NCBI GenBank assembly: GCA_000320545.1 | Contig: ADNK01002407.1 | Location: 1 to 30,000 of the forward strand | DNA length: 30,000 nt | Source of the DNA: Bigelowiella natans CCMP2755 | Taxonomy: Eukaryota > Cercozoa > Chlorarachniophyceae | Direction of reading: 5' to 3' | In this document: piece by piece, positions 8,994-18,258 of the stretch | Layout: the number at the start of each line of letters is the position of its first letter | How positions within the stretch are numbered: position 1 is the first letter of the stretch | Translations under genes and position numbers: made by a program | The notes under the pieces: model-generated | Told to the model about the DNA's origin: nothing | Databases searched by the model: none | The model's input: only the letters and a program-made list of their open reading frames with translations

Positions 8994-9319
8994 TGTAGCG
9001 CGTACCACTACGCGGGCACAAGTCACGTGCGACAACAAAGGGGTTGTCGCGGATATAGAATATAGATAACGTAGATATTAATACAGCATAGGCACGTGGG
9101 TTCCGGCGGGACTCATGGCAGCACACCGGAAGTGTGCTGCCCCACGTGCGGCGGCATTCGCGAAAGCTTCGCGAATGATTACGCAGTGCACGATTTAATA
9201 AAAATATAATCTTTAATAAAAATAAACACAACTCTTCAAAAGGAAGCAAACGTGCCTTTCCCCCCCCCTGCCTACTTGTGCACGTAGCGCCTCGGCCTGT
9301 GAACACCTTACGCGCAACA
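8994..9319 (+). repeat. 5' LTR
   Basis: 326 bp, TG...CA ends. It contains four perfect hairpins in its first 185 bp, three AATAAA motifs (9197, 9215, 9221) inside a duplicated TTTAATAAAAATA segment, and a C8-type run near 9260. The AATAAA motifs are candidate polyadenylation signals. Confidence 0.95.
8999..9176 (+). other. Four hairpins packed in the LTR
   Basis: Perfect inverted repeats: CGCGTA/TACGCG (8999-9014, loop 4), GCGACAAC/GTTGTCGC (9029-9050, loop 6), GGCAGCACAC/GTGTGCTGCC (9117-9141, loop 5), and ATTCGCGAA/TTCGCGAAT (9156-9176, loop 3). The third is enclosed by CACGTGGG (9093-9100) and CCCACGTG (9141-9148), which share one base with it. The 3' LTR has the same set, shifted by 5389 bp. 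Confidence 0.85.
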
Positions 9320-9324
9320 ACCTT

Positions 9325-9342
9325 TGGCTTCCACACACGGGA
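9325..9342 (+). other. Putative primer binding site
   Basis: The sequence TGGCTTCCACACACGGGA starts five bases after the 5' LTR. It begins with TGG, as expected for pairing to a tRNA 3' CCA end, and would match a tRNA whose T-stem 3' strand reads TCCCG. No tRNA gene is in the window, so the primer is unidentified. Confidence 0.5.
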
Positions 9343-9358
9343 AACGATTTGACTAACA

Positions 9359-12300
9359 ATGTCACAGCAGCTAGAAGAACAGCAGGACTTTGGCTCGCAG
9401 GCCGTGCAAGGGCACGAGCAGAAACAGGAAAGGAAGGGCGATACGGACGCTAAGGAAGGAGGAGGAACACCTCCACAGGCACCGCCGGGACCAGCACCCG
9501 GGATTAAGAAAGCAGATGCAGCAGCAGAGGCACTGGAGAACTTCTACGAGGCGGACGACGAGGACGTGGCCGCCGAAAGCAAGAAGGTCGTAATGGCATT
9601 ACGAGCCTTGCGACCCAGGGCGAGCAACTACGCCAAACTGAAAGTATCGATAGAATACAAGTATCAGACACATGATGTTTGGGCAGCTATCATGCAGGAC
9701 ATCATGGATTACGAAGCAGACTTACCTCCAGAGTGGGCAGCTTTGTTTAGGAACGACGGGGGTCTGGGCGCCTCGCGGGGGACGACCCAGAGCACCGTCA
9801 AGCAGCAGCAGCCGGTACAGCGGAACACCCAGTTCATGTCTGTTAAAACAGCACCGGTTATGATAACGAAATACAACGGGAAAAGAGGTGAGGCAAGGAG
9901 GTGGTGGAAGAACGCTAGGAGTATACTCTGCGACTTTACCCCTAACCCCACCGAAAACGACAAGCTCAAATGGCTAGCTATAATAAAGCAAGCCATGGAC
10001 CTTTACGAGACAGGCAGGACCCGGATCAGGCAGCTAGAGAAAATACACACTACAGTTAGTGGGCTACGAGACGTTGAGGCGATAATGAAGGCTTTTGTAA
10101 ATGAACAGGATGCTAACTCCCTACCCCAGGCTATTAGAAAATACAGAGCAATGATGCAGCATGAGAGAGAACCTGTTAGAGACTTTGCCACGCGCTTCCA
10201 GGATATGATCGACGAACTACATGATTTTAATTACAACACAGGTGATGATCAGGCAAGGTTTGAAGAGTTCAAGTTAAAGATAAAGGAATCCACTTACGTT
10301 ACGGAGAAAGGCTACACCACGATGGAGGCAGCAGTGCAGGCTATATCCCTACGCGAGCAGGAGCAGGACCGCAAGTTTACCAGCCCTAAGGTACCTGGCA
10401 TAGGAAACATTAACGCTATTAAGCCGCAGCGAGACTGGTACAAGGACAGGGAAGGTAACCGACGTTGCGGATACTGCTCACGTAAAGGGAAACACACCGC
10501 TAAAGACTGCAGAGACAGGAAAGAAGGACGACCCAGGATGACGATCAGGCAGCTCAACGAACACTACGAGAAGTTAAAGAGAAAGAAAGGCAGAGGACAA
10601 GGATATAACAACAGCAAATGGCAAGGCAGCAACAACGGGAAGAACAATAAATATAAGAACAAAAAGCAGAACAGTATCAATGCTATACAGCAGCAGATAA
10701 ACGGAATATTAGATCACCTTAAGCAGGCGCCGACGAAGACAGCAGTACCAGCAACGCAGGACCAAGACAAGCCCATGACCCTAGACGACATAAAGAACTT
10801 AGGAGTATGCAACATTAATGACGAAGACGCTAACAGGACTATCAAAGTTGCTATGACCAAGGTTAAAGTTAAAGACAGCTACGGAGACTACAAGAAACTA
10901 CCTGCCCTTTGGGATAGTGGCAGCATGCCGAAGTCCTTCATAAGCCTAAGCACAGTAAGAAGGTTAGGACTATTGGATCAAGTGACTAAGAAAGAACGTA
11001 AATATGCTCAAGCAGACGGAAGCTCTTCCATGAAGACCGTCGGTGAGCTAATGCTAAAGCTACAGATACCTGGCAGCGACGCGGAGACCCAAATCAAGAC
11101 CCGAGTAGCCATGACTTTATCCATGGAACTACTCCTCGGACAGGATGCCCTAGAAAAATTAGGGGGGATCATATCATTCTACAATCACAAGATATACTTT
11201 GCTAAGTTGCCAAAGAAGTCAGGCAGGACCATCAGCCAGAACATGATACGGCTTGACGAGTGGACCTCTGAGTCAAGCGTTAATGCGTTAGAGTTTATGG
11301 ACCTAGCGGACAACAAGCTACCTACACCTACCGAGCTACGGAAGAAGAACCCCGGCAAGACCATCCGACAGATAACGGAGCTACTGGACAAGACCCCCCC
11401 AGCTGATGATTGGGATATCGACAAAGGCAAAAAGTACATTAATAAAATATTAAACGAGAAGTACTCTGACATCACCAAGCCGACGACGAAGCCCTCCAGC
11501 AAGCTTACCCCAGTAAAGATCGAGCTAAAGAAGGGATACGAAGAGTGCATCATCAATGACCCAGAACATAGGCGACCGGAAGCGGACTGGGAAAAGATAG
11601 AGTGGCAGATCAATGAATGGGCAAAGGAAGGGAAGATAGAGCCAAGCAACTCACCATGGAACGTGAGACATGTGCTAGCTAAGAAACCTACTTACCCTTT
11701 CTTCCGCCTGGCGCACAACTTCATCCGCCACAACCGAGTAATAAAGAGGATCCAGACACCTACACCAAGGATAGATGACGTTATTGAACACGTCATAGGA
11801 TACAAATACTACTCTTCCCTAGATAAAAATGAATCATACATGCAGACACCCATCCACAAAACCTCCCGCCCCATTACCGCGTTCTCCAGCAGGCACAGGA
11901 AGTGGCACTTCGTCGTATTCCCTTACGGCCTAAGCATATCAGGGGATGCGTTCAGTAGTCAGAACTACAGGGCATACACACATGATGGGATGGCGTCTGT
12001 GTTGTGGGTGTTTGTGTTTGTGTATGTGGATGATGACATAATATGTACCAACACAGTCGTCGCTCAGATCTTCCTCCTGGAAAATATATTTATTAGGTTT
12101 GCACACTTCGGTTTTACTATTAGACTGCAGAAGTGTACATTCCTAGCTACAAGAATCAAGTGGTGTGGATATTACCTGGAGCAAGGCCGCATCACCCCAA
12201 ACCCCGAGAAAGTAGCAGCACTACAGCAAGCCCCTAAACCTAAGAATGCAAAGGAGTTAAAGCATTCTTGCAGACTGCAGCTTGGATACTACGTAGGTTC

Positions 12301-12364
12301 TCCCCTACCTACGCTAGGACTGCAGCTGCTTTTACTACTGCTTACCGGAAGGAGAACTCTGTAG
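9359..12364 (+). CDS. Retrotransposon gag-protease-RT polyprotein (upstream frame), 1001 codons
   Basis: The ATG at 9359 lies 39 bp after the LTR. Gag occupies roughly residues 1-450, with a Gln/Glu-rich start and a zinc knuckle at residues 370-384 whose spacing is CX2CX5HX4C, one residue longer than the usual CX4H. An Asn/Lys-rich linker follows. The aspartic protease has its active Asp at residue 519 (ALWDSGS) and a typical LLLGQDAL second motif. RT follows: motif A SSLD (Asp 822), motif B FPYGLSISGDAF, motif C YVDDD (889-893). The last 35 residues after about codon 967 are out of frame relative to RT homology, so this frame's own stop at 12364 is not the functional end of pol. Retroelement replication in a protist genome is the inferred role. 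Confidence 0.92.
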   Translation: MSQQLEEQQDFGSQAVQGHEQKQERKGDTDAKEGGGTPPQAPPGPAPGIKKADAAAEALENFYEADDEDVAAESKKVVMALRALRPRASNYAKLKVSIEYKYQTHDVWAAIMQDIMDYEADLPPEWAALFRNDGGLGASRGTTQSTVKQQQPVQRNTQFMSVKTAPVMITKYNGKRGEARRWWKNARSILCDFTPNPTENDKLKWLAIIKQAMDLYETGRTRIRQLEKIHTTVSGLRDVEAIMKAFVNEQDANSLPQAIRKYRAMMQHEREPVRDFATRFQDMIDELHDFNYNTGDDQARFEEFKLKIKESTYVTEKGYTTMEAAVQAISLREQEQDRKFTSPKVPGIGNINAIKPQRDWYKDREGNRRCGYCSRKGKHTAKDCRDRKEGRPRMTIRQLNEHYEKLKRKKGRGQGYNNSKWQGSNNGKNNKYKNKKQNSINAIQQQINGILDHLKQAPTKTAVPATQDQDKPMTLDDIKNLGVCNINDEDANRTIKVAMTKVKVKDSYGDYKKLPALWDSGSMPKSFISLSTVRRLGLLDQVTKKERKYAQADGSSSMKTVGELMLKLQIPGSDAETQIKTRVAMTLSMELLLGQDALEKLGGIISFYNHKIYFAKLPKKSGRTISQNMIRLDEWTSESSVNALEFMDLADNKLPTPTELRKKNPGKTIRQITELLDKTPPADDWDIDKGKKYINKILNEKYSDITKPTTKPSSKLTPVKIELKKGYEECIINDPEHRRPEADWEKIEWQINEWAKEGKIEPSNSPWNVRHVLAKKPTYPFFRLAHNFIRHNRVIKRIQTPTPRIDDVIEHVIGYKYYSSLDKNESYMQTPIHKTSRPITAFSSRHRKWHFVVFPYGLSISGDAFSSQNYRAYTHDGMASVLWVFVFVYVDDDIICTNTVVAQIFLLENIFIRFAHFGFTIRLQKCTFLATRIKWCGYYLEQGRITPNPEKVAALQQAPKPKNAKELKHSCRLQLGYYVGSPLPTLGLQLLLLLLTGRRTL
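12256..12262 (+). promoter_or_regulatory. Frame change point GTTAAAG inside RT
   Basis: Homology to RT continues in the -1 frame from here. In the upstream frame the bases read G TTA AAG, which fits the X XXY YYZ layout of a -1 slippery heptamer with the imperfect first base known from the arterivirus GUUAAAC site. A single missing A is the simpler alternative. The position within RT, rather than between gag and pol, favours a deletion or a sequence error. Confidence 0.6.
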
Positions 12365-14331
12365 GCCTCAGCTTCGCTAAGGTGTGGGCCAAGGCTGGCC
12401 TTGATGCCCACTTCGATAACCTAATAAAGTTATGCAGCAACACCCTATTGAATGCTAAGCTAGACACTACTAGACCAGCTACCCTATGGACAGACTGGTC
12501 TAAGCTAGGTATGGCTGCTGTACTTACCCAAGACCAGCAGATCATACGGGTGTGGGGCAGGGCCTGCACAGCAGCTGAGGCCAAGTACAGCCCTACAAAA
12601 GGAGAGTATAAAGCCATGACTGAGGCGCAGAGGAAACTAAGATACTACCTGCTGTCGGTGCCCAGCTTCACCTTAATGACTGACCACAAGCCCCTCCTAG
12701 GCATCGACCGCAAGCTCGAAGCGCCTAACGATGAGTATGCAGCTATGAGGGCGGACACGGAAGAGTTTAGGGACAAGAGGACAGTGGTCTACGCACCAGG
12801 AGACAAGCAGCTTGCTGACTATTTCAGCAGGCTGTTCGAAAAGAAAGTCCCTACCCAGGTCACCCCTATGGTTAACGCGATTACCTTCGAGGACGGCGAC
12901 TTCCTGCCTGAGCCAGAGGAGCTCCAGCACCTTCAAGAACACCTGGATAAATACAAACACAAGCATGAGGTACTTAGTGATAGGATATATGTATACACTA
13001 ATAATGTTAGGCGTACCTACGTGCCACGGCGGACCAGGGGAGCCCTTCTCTTTACCGCCCATGGACCTGCACACGTAGGAGAAAACCATATCACTGCTCT
13101 ACTCTACCATTACTACTGGCCCTACAAGCTAAAAGAGATAAGGACATACCTGCGTGGCTGCAGGTGCTCCAGCTTGAAGGCGGCAGGCGTCGCCACCAAG
13201 GAGTCCAGCAAGAGCCGTGCATCTAAGAAAATCAAAGCAAGGAACTTCTTAGATATCGTGCAAATTGATGTTTATAAGTACGATGGCTATCACTACCTTA
13301 CCTTCGTTGATGTGGCCACTGGAAAGTGCTGGGTTAAAAAGATTATCAAGGTCAACGTTGCTAAGAAGAACAAAGGCTTATATAAGCAGAGGCTTACTAA
13401 CTGCTACCGTACCTGGGAGTCTGAGCTCCAGGCTATCCCTGATGAAGTTAGCATAAACAAGATACCAAAGAAGTTACATGTGGATAATGAGACCTCTCTT
13501 CTACAGCTACCACACCCTAATATTGATGCCTCACCTGTATACTATGCCCAGTCCAACTCCAAGGTAGAGCGACTCCACCGCACCTTGGCCAACCTAAGCA
13601 GGATAAATAGCACCACACCAGACAAGATACAAGGGTTAGTAAACGACACCTTCACGTCTGGGGGAGGTATCAAGGATAAGGAGAGGGAAGAAGGCGACGA
13701 CAACGACGACGATACCGAGAGCGAAGACGAGAAGGTCCCGTACGATGGCCGAGTTCTAAAGGAAGGACAGTATGTTAGGGCCAAGGTAAATCTGAGATCG
13801 AGAAATAAACAAGACCCCTTCTGGGGTGGCGTTGCAAAGGTTACCGAGAGGAAGGGGAGGAAGCAGTACTACATCTATGATGGGAACAGGGTCACCTTGC
13901 GCCACATCAGTCACCTAAAGAATTATGATATCGGTGAGAAGCTCCTAGAGGATGTTAAAGTAAACCCTACTGTGTGGGAGCGAGCAATGCCTTGTTTAGG
14001 ACCCCGACCTAAGTTCGATGTGGAATATGGAAACAATAAGGTCAGGGTGAACGACGATTGGCGCATGAAGATTGTCTATCTAGGCTACCCTGGATTACGA
14101 AATATGGAGAGGGTAGCTATGAAAATAAAGGACGGAAAATATCAGCTACTCTACCTAGCTGTTCCCGACTTACCCTTTGAGCACTGGTATAAGGTCCTGG
14201 GGGACCTTGATGCAGAGGGCTGGTATGGACACGAACCTAAGGACGAAGGTGAGTTCTGGGTAAGCGACAAAGGAGATAAGGTTAGAGAGGAATCTATTAC
14301 CTGGTGGTTGGTGAAGTTCCGAAAGCGATGA
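12268..14331 (+). CDS. Retrotransposon RT end, RNase H and integrase (downstream frame)
   Basis: This frame is in -1 relation to the upstream one and has no convincing ATG of its own; it overlaps the upstream frame by about 100 bp. In order: RT C-terminal part (ILRRFSPTYARTAAAF), RNase H with TDWS (Asp at 12492), YSPTKGEYKAM and TDHKPLLGID, then integrase. The integrase zinc region reads HX3H...CXC rather than HX4H...CX2C. The core has Asp at 13267 (QIDVYKYDG), Asp at 13483 (HVDNE) and Glu at 13567 (SKVERLHRTL). The spacing is DX71D and DX27E, where the family norm is DX35E. A charged linker and a C-terminal domain resembling the GPY/F region follow (LKEGQYVRAKVNLR). It ends in TGA, 51 bp before the 3' LTR. 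Confidence 0.9.
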   Translation: MQTAAWILRRFSPTYARTAAAFTTAYRKENSVGLSFAKVWAKAGLDAHFDNLIKLCSNTLLNAKLDTTRPATLWTDWSKLGMAAVLTQDQQIIRVWGRACTAAEAKYSPTKGEYKAMTEAQRKLRYYLLSVPSFTLMTDHKPLLGIDRKLEAPNDEYAAMRADTEEFRDKRTVVYAPGDKQLADYFSRLFEKKVPTQVTPMVNAITFEDGDFLPEPEELQHLQEHLDKYKHKHEVLSDRIYVYTNNVRRTYVPRRTRGALLFTAHGPAHVGENHITALLYHYYWPYKLKEIRTYLRGCRCSSLKAAGVATKESSKSRASKKIKARNFLDIVQIDVYKYDGYHYLTFVDVATGKCWVKKIIKVNVAKKNKGLYKQRLTNCYRTWESELQAIPDEVSINKIPKKLHVDNETSLLQLPHPNIDASPVYYAQSNSKVERLHRTLANLSRINSTTPDKIQGLVNDTFTSGGGIKDKEREEGDDNDDDTESEDEKVPYDGRVLKEGQYVRAKVNLRSRNKQDPFWGGVAKVTERKGRKQYYIYDGNRVTLRHISHLKNYDIGEKLLEDVKVNPTVWERAMPCLGPRPKFDVEYGNNKVRVNDDWRMKIVYLGYPGLRNMERVAMKIKDGKYQLLYLAVPDLPFEHWYKVLGDLDAEGWYGHEPKDEGEFWVSDKGDKVREESITWWLVKFRKR

Positions 14332-14374
14332 AGGTCTAAGGGAATAAGGAAGGAAGGAAGGAGCAACGTGACTT

Positions 14375-14382
14375 GGGGGAGG
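14375..14382 (+). other. Polypurine tract
   Basis: GGGGGAGG directly abuts the 3' LTR, where plus-strand DNA synthesis is primed in LTR elements. A second purine run lies at 14341-14363. Confidence 0.75.
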
Positions 14383-14708
14383 TGTAGCGCGTACCACTAC
14401 GCGGGCACAAGTCACGTGCGACAACAAAGGGGTTGTCGCGGATATAGAATATAGATAACGTAGATATTAATACAGCATAGGCACGTGGGTTCCGGCGGGA
14501 CTCATGGCAGCACACCGGAAGTGTGCTGCCCCACGTGCGGCGGCATTCGCGAAAGCTTCGCGAATGATTACGCAGTGCACGATTTAATAAAAATATAATC
14601 TTTAATAAAAATAAACACAACTCTTCAAAAGGAAGCAAACGTGCCTTTCCCCCCCCCTGCCTACTTGTGCACGTAGCGCCTCGGCCTGTGAACACCTTAC
14701 GCGCAACA
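14383..14708 (+). repeat. 3' LTR
   Basis: 326 bp, same length as the 5' LTR and identical to it by eye, including hairpins and AATAAA motifs (14586, 14604, 14610). Confidence 0.95.
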
Positions 14709-15327
14709 CCCATGCACCACAACTTTGCTGGCTTTGGCCTCTAGGCCTGACAAGATTCTCCAGCTTGCCAGTGCCGAGCTCGCCTGGATGTGCTGGCGTG
14801 CTAGCGTGGGCTTGTCCTAGTCTAGCTAGTAGTGAGTGGGGCATGCCAGCATGCTGCGACTGTTTGCTGGTCACTTTTGGAGTGCTGTGTCTGTCAGCCA
14901 GCACAGCGGAGCTTTGAACACGCGGCGAATGATGCAACAGGTCCATGGTTCTCCAATCAGAGTGCAGGTGCGACGGTGATGGCATTTGATCAAGGATGCG
15001 CTGACCCTAGTTGCAGAAGCGCAACTAGCAAGGAGAAAGCGCCGCGACATTAGTCACAGTGCAGAGTGGCAACAACAATGAGAATGAAATGAATTCATCT
15101 CCGATCCCATGCTTGTGCGGCAATGTGCACGCTTTGCTACTCGCAACATCAATCTGTCGCAACCGTCGTCATGCGCTACAGCATAGCCGCGTAGCAGTCA
15201 CACTGTATGCGGGCATCTAGTCCAATATAACTTCGTGATGAGGTGAGAAAAACTAATGAATGATAATAAAGCTATGACATGGCGCATACTAGGCCGCAAA
15301 GCGATTCCTCGCGCACCGGACGCCCGC
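14709..15327. other. Intergenic region (island 2, right part)
   Basis: After the right CCCA duplication the palindrome-rich sequence resumes (GTGCTAGCGTG, GTCTAGCTAG, CATGCCAGCATGCTG around 14797-14860), continuing the island interrupted by the retroelement. The rest, up to the stop codon of the minus-strand membrane protein gene, has only short open frames without motifs (for example 14832-15053 plus). Confidence 0.6.
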
Positions 15328-15712
15328 CTACACTTCAGGGGCCTCCTGCAGCTCAGTTCCCTGCTGATTTGCGGCACCATCCTCATCGCCAGGGAGGAGA
15401 ACCTCCCCTCCCTGCGCGCGGTCTTGTGAAGGCCTCGGCGACGACAAGTAGAATTTGTAGAGAGCTCCTCCTGCGCCGCCGAGCGCTGCTATGCCAGCAA
15501 GCGCGCCAAACACGATTCCGATGGTTTGACCTGCAGTGAGGCCGCCACCGCTGCCGCCGCCACCTGATTTTGCGTATTTGGGGAGGGGGGTCGGTTTTAG
15601 GAAGGTTCGTTATCAGCATCGCTACCTTCGCCATCACCCGTGTATACAAACTGGCGTGCATAAACCATACAGCGTAGTGTATAGTAGTGTCAGCAATATA
15701 ATGTTATTTTTA

Positions 15713-15752
<40 letters not shown>

Positions 15753-15854
15753 TTATATATGCTTATCTATGTTTATATCATATGCATAAAGAAAACAAAA
15801 CACATACATATATGCGTGAGTGCGTTTGTCTGTGTGTGTGTGTGTGTTTGTGTG

Positions 15855-15890
<36 letters not shown>

Positions 15891-18223
15891 CCGCAGGCAG
15901 ATAGAAATGAAGGATTCGTGCGATTTGCTGCATTGCTAACCCCCTCCACTGCCTCCAGTGTCCCCGCCATCATCCGCGCGCCCACTTGGTTCAGCAGGAG
16001 CTCCGTTGAAGTCCTTCAAACGGAGAAACAGAGGAAGGCGCTCAGCACAACAAATCAGCAAATGCTGCGGGAAATACCCACTCGCACTAAAAAAAAAACA
16101 CGCATCCGACCGCATCAGGAGGAGACTATGGCGTTTGTTCTTCGCCGGATTGTGCTACGAATGACGGCTTTTGGTTGTCCTCGACGGTTTTGACACCGTC
16201 AAAGCGGCTGAGCATCGCATCGTGATATGTTTCATGTCGACCGTGCACGCACGTACCTGGAGGGAGATTTTTCCTACAAACGCCGGGATGCGCCTTCGCG
16301 ACATCTTGCAGAACCATGCAAAACAAAGCTGTGGTGCTGTCTAGAGCGGTTACTGTCCTTCCCAACGTGTTTACATTGTCTGATTCATGGGGAGGAGGAG
16401 GGGAGAAGGAGAGGATTAATGGCGAAAATATGCGTGCGGTTTAACCAATAACTCGTATGCAGTTGTTGCAAAGGAATGGGGAGGGGGGGGGGGGGGGGGG
16501 GGGATCCCCATTAAAATTGGATTGGAAGTTTCCCCCCCCTTTCCGTCAATGGGAAGGAGGGGGGAAAAGGGAGGGGAAACCCTTTTGGGGGGGGGATTTC
16601 CCCCCCCCCTCCCTTTTTCACCCCCCCCCGCGTCCCATTCGTTTCTTTCAAATTGTAAGTAGCGCTCTTCTACCGTCACGTTGCTCAAGGAGGGCGAGGG
16701 GGGTACAATGCTACTTCCATCATCGTTGGTTGAGATCAGGCGGCAAAGCATATCCTTGTTCTTGGACATTCGCATGCAGTACACAGCGGTGTAGGCGGAG
16801 AGCCTCTTCAAGCTCCGCTCGTTAGTGTTCCCGGCGACGAAGGTGACGGGGGGGGAGACCAGCAGCTTGGTGTTCGTCTTGCTGCTACGGGTAGTGTCCA
16901 CTCGGATGATTTGGCAGCTGGATTGAACGGAAACAACGCATTTGCATTAGCAAACAGCATGCTATTTGTGACCGTCGCGCAGTGAAACTGCAACCGGGAG
17001 AACAAGGGGGATGGCAGCTCGGCCAGAGGAAAGCAGGGGGGGGGAAGAACCAAAAGAAAAAGAAAACTAGGAAAGAGGAAAACATCGTTGGGACGAGATA
17101 TATTCGGCCTCTTTCGGTGTCGCGAATTCCGCCAACGACTGGATGCATTCTCTCACACATACACACACGTGCTCACACACACACACACACACACCGCGCT
17201 CTCAAACCACACACTTCTCTTCGAGAAACGCAGTAGTCGAACGAAACGAGCTGCTTCCCTCCTCACTCACTAATACTATTTTCCAGTTGAAAACTAGTAA
17301 CGAAAATAAAAATGACAAATGCGCAGATGCCTCGCAAACCATCGACGCGCAGGGGTAGAAAGGGGAGGGGAAAAGGGGGGGGAAGGGGTGGGAGGAGTTA
17401 CTTTGCTTCTCTGTCATTATGGTCATAGCACACGAGAGTAGTGAATTGCTCGAGAGATATGAGATCCACATCCCATTTAGTCCGCACTCCGGTGACCTGG
17501 ACCACCTGCGAATACGTTACACCATTAGCTTGTGGAACGGATGGAAGCCATTTAAAAAATTACAAAAATTGGTGATGATGATGATGAGATGATGGTGATG
17601 ATGATGGTGATGAGGGATGATGATGATGATGACGACGGCCAATAGGCACTTGGAGTATAATTATATTTCTTAGTCGGATTAGTTCAAGATCTGGTTTTCT
17701 CCCCCCCCCAACCCCCCCCCCCCCTTTTTGGGGCCCCCCCCCCCCCGAAACCCCTCCTGAGATAGGTCGTACCGAGTCAAAATCCGCCACCATTTTATTT
17801 GATGTTTCGTCGTAGAAGAGTACCATTGCGCCCATCTTATTCCTTTGATAAAACACAGAGATGAAGCGCGAGGTTGCATCAATGCAAACACCAATTCGAA
17901 ATGCTGTATAGCGTTTTGCCAATACACATTTATGTATGCGCTCTCTGTTTGCGTGCGCGCACGTGTGTGTATGTGGGGGGGGGGGGGTTAGGGGGGGGAT
18001 GATATTGTAGATCATATGACGCATGTTTGAGAAGTGAATCTAGTGCTGCCTACGCATGTTTTCATTTCATCAATAAATTAAATTATTATTTAGTACATTC
18101 GCTGCTCGTTCCATAGGAGCATCACGCGCCCATCGTCCAGCTCCACCAACAGCCGGTCAAACGCGTCCTTCACCACGCTTCCAAGTAGCATTTCCGTGCC
18201 TTTCACCCCCTTAAGATAATACA

Positions 18224-18258
<35 letters not shown>

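Larger units (their letters stand above)
8994..14708 (+). mobile_element. Ty3/Gypsy-like LTR retrotransposon, full length (5715 bp)
   Basis: Two 326-bp LTRs (8994-9319 and 14383-14708) begin TGTAG and end CAACA. They look identical by eye, so the insertion is recent. The flanks carry a 4-bp target duplication CCCA (8990-8993 and 14709-14712). Between the LTRs are gag with a zinc knuckle, aspartic protease, reverse transcriptase, RNase H and integrase, in the Ty3/Gypsy order. A primer site follows the 5' LTR and a purine tract precedes the 3' LTR. The coding region is one long frame broken once by a -1 change near 12256-12262; otherwise no stops interrupt it. Confidence 0.95.

Noticed and set aside
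8977-9336. Minus-strand open frame of about 119 codons, found again at the 3' LTR
   Set aside because: It lies within the LTR and is duplicated only because the LTR is; it has no domain and no start context.
12256-12364. Reading the retroelement as two independent genes
   Set aside because: The split falls within the RT domain and the downstream frame lacks a start codon, so the two parts belong to one pol.
16126-16365. Whole minus-strand open frame to 16126
   Set aside because: Only 16379-16257 fits as an exon; the rest follows a strong GTACGTG donor and has intron-like composition.
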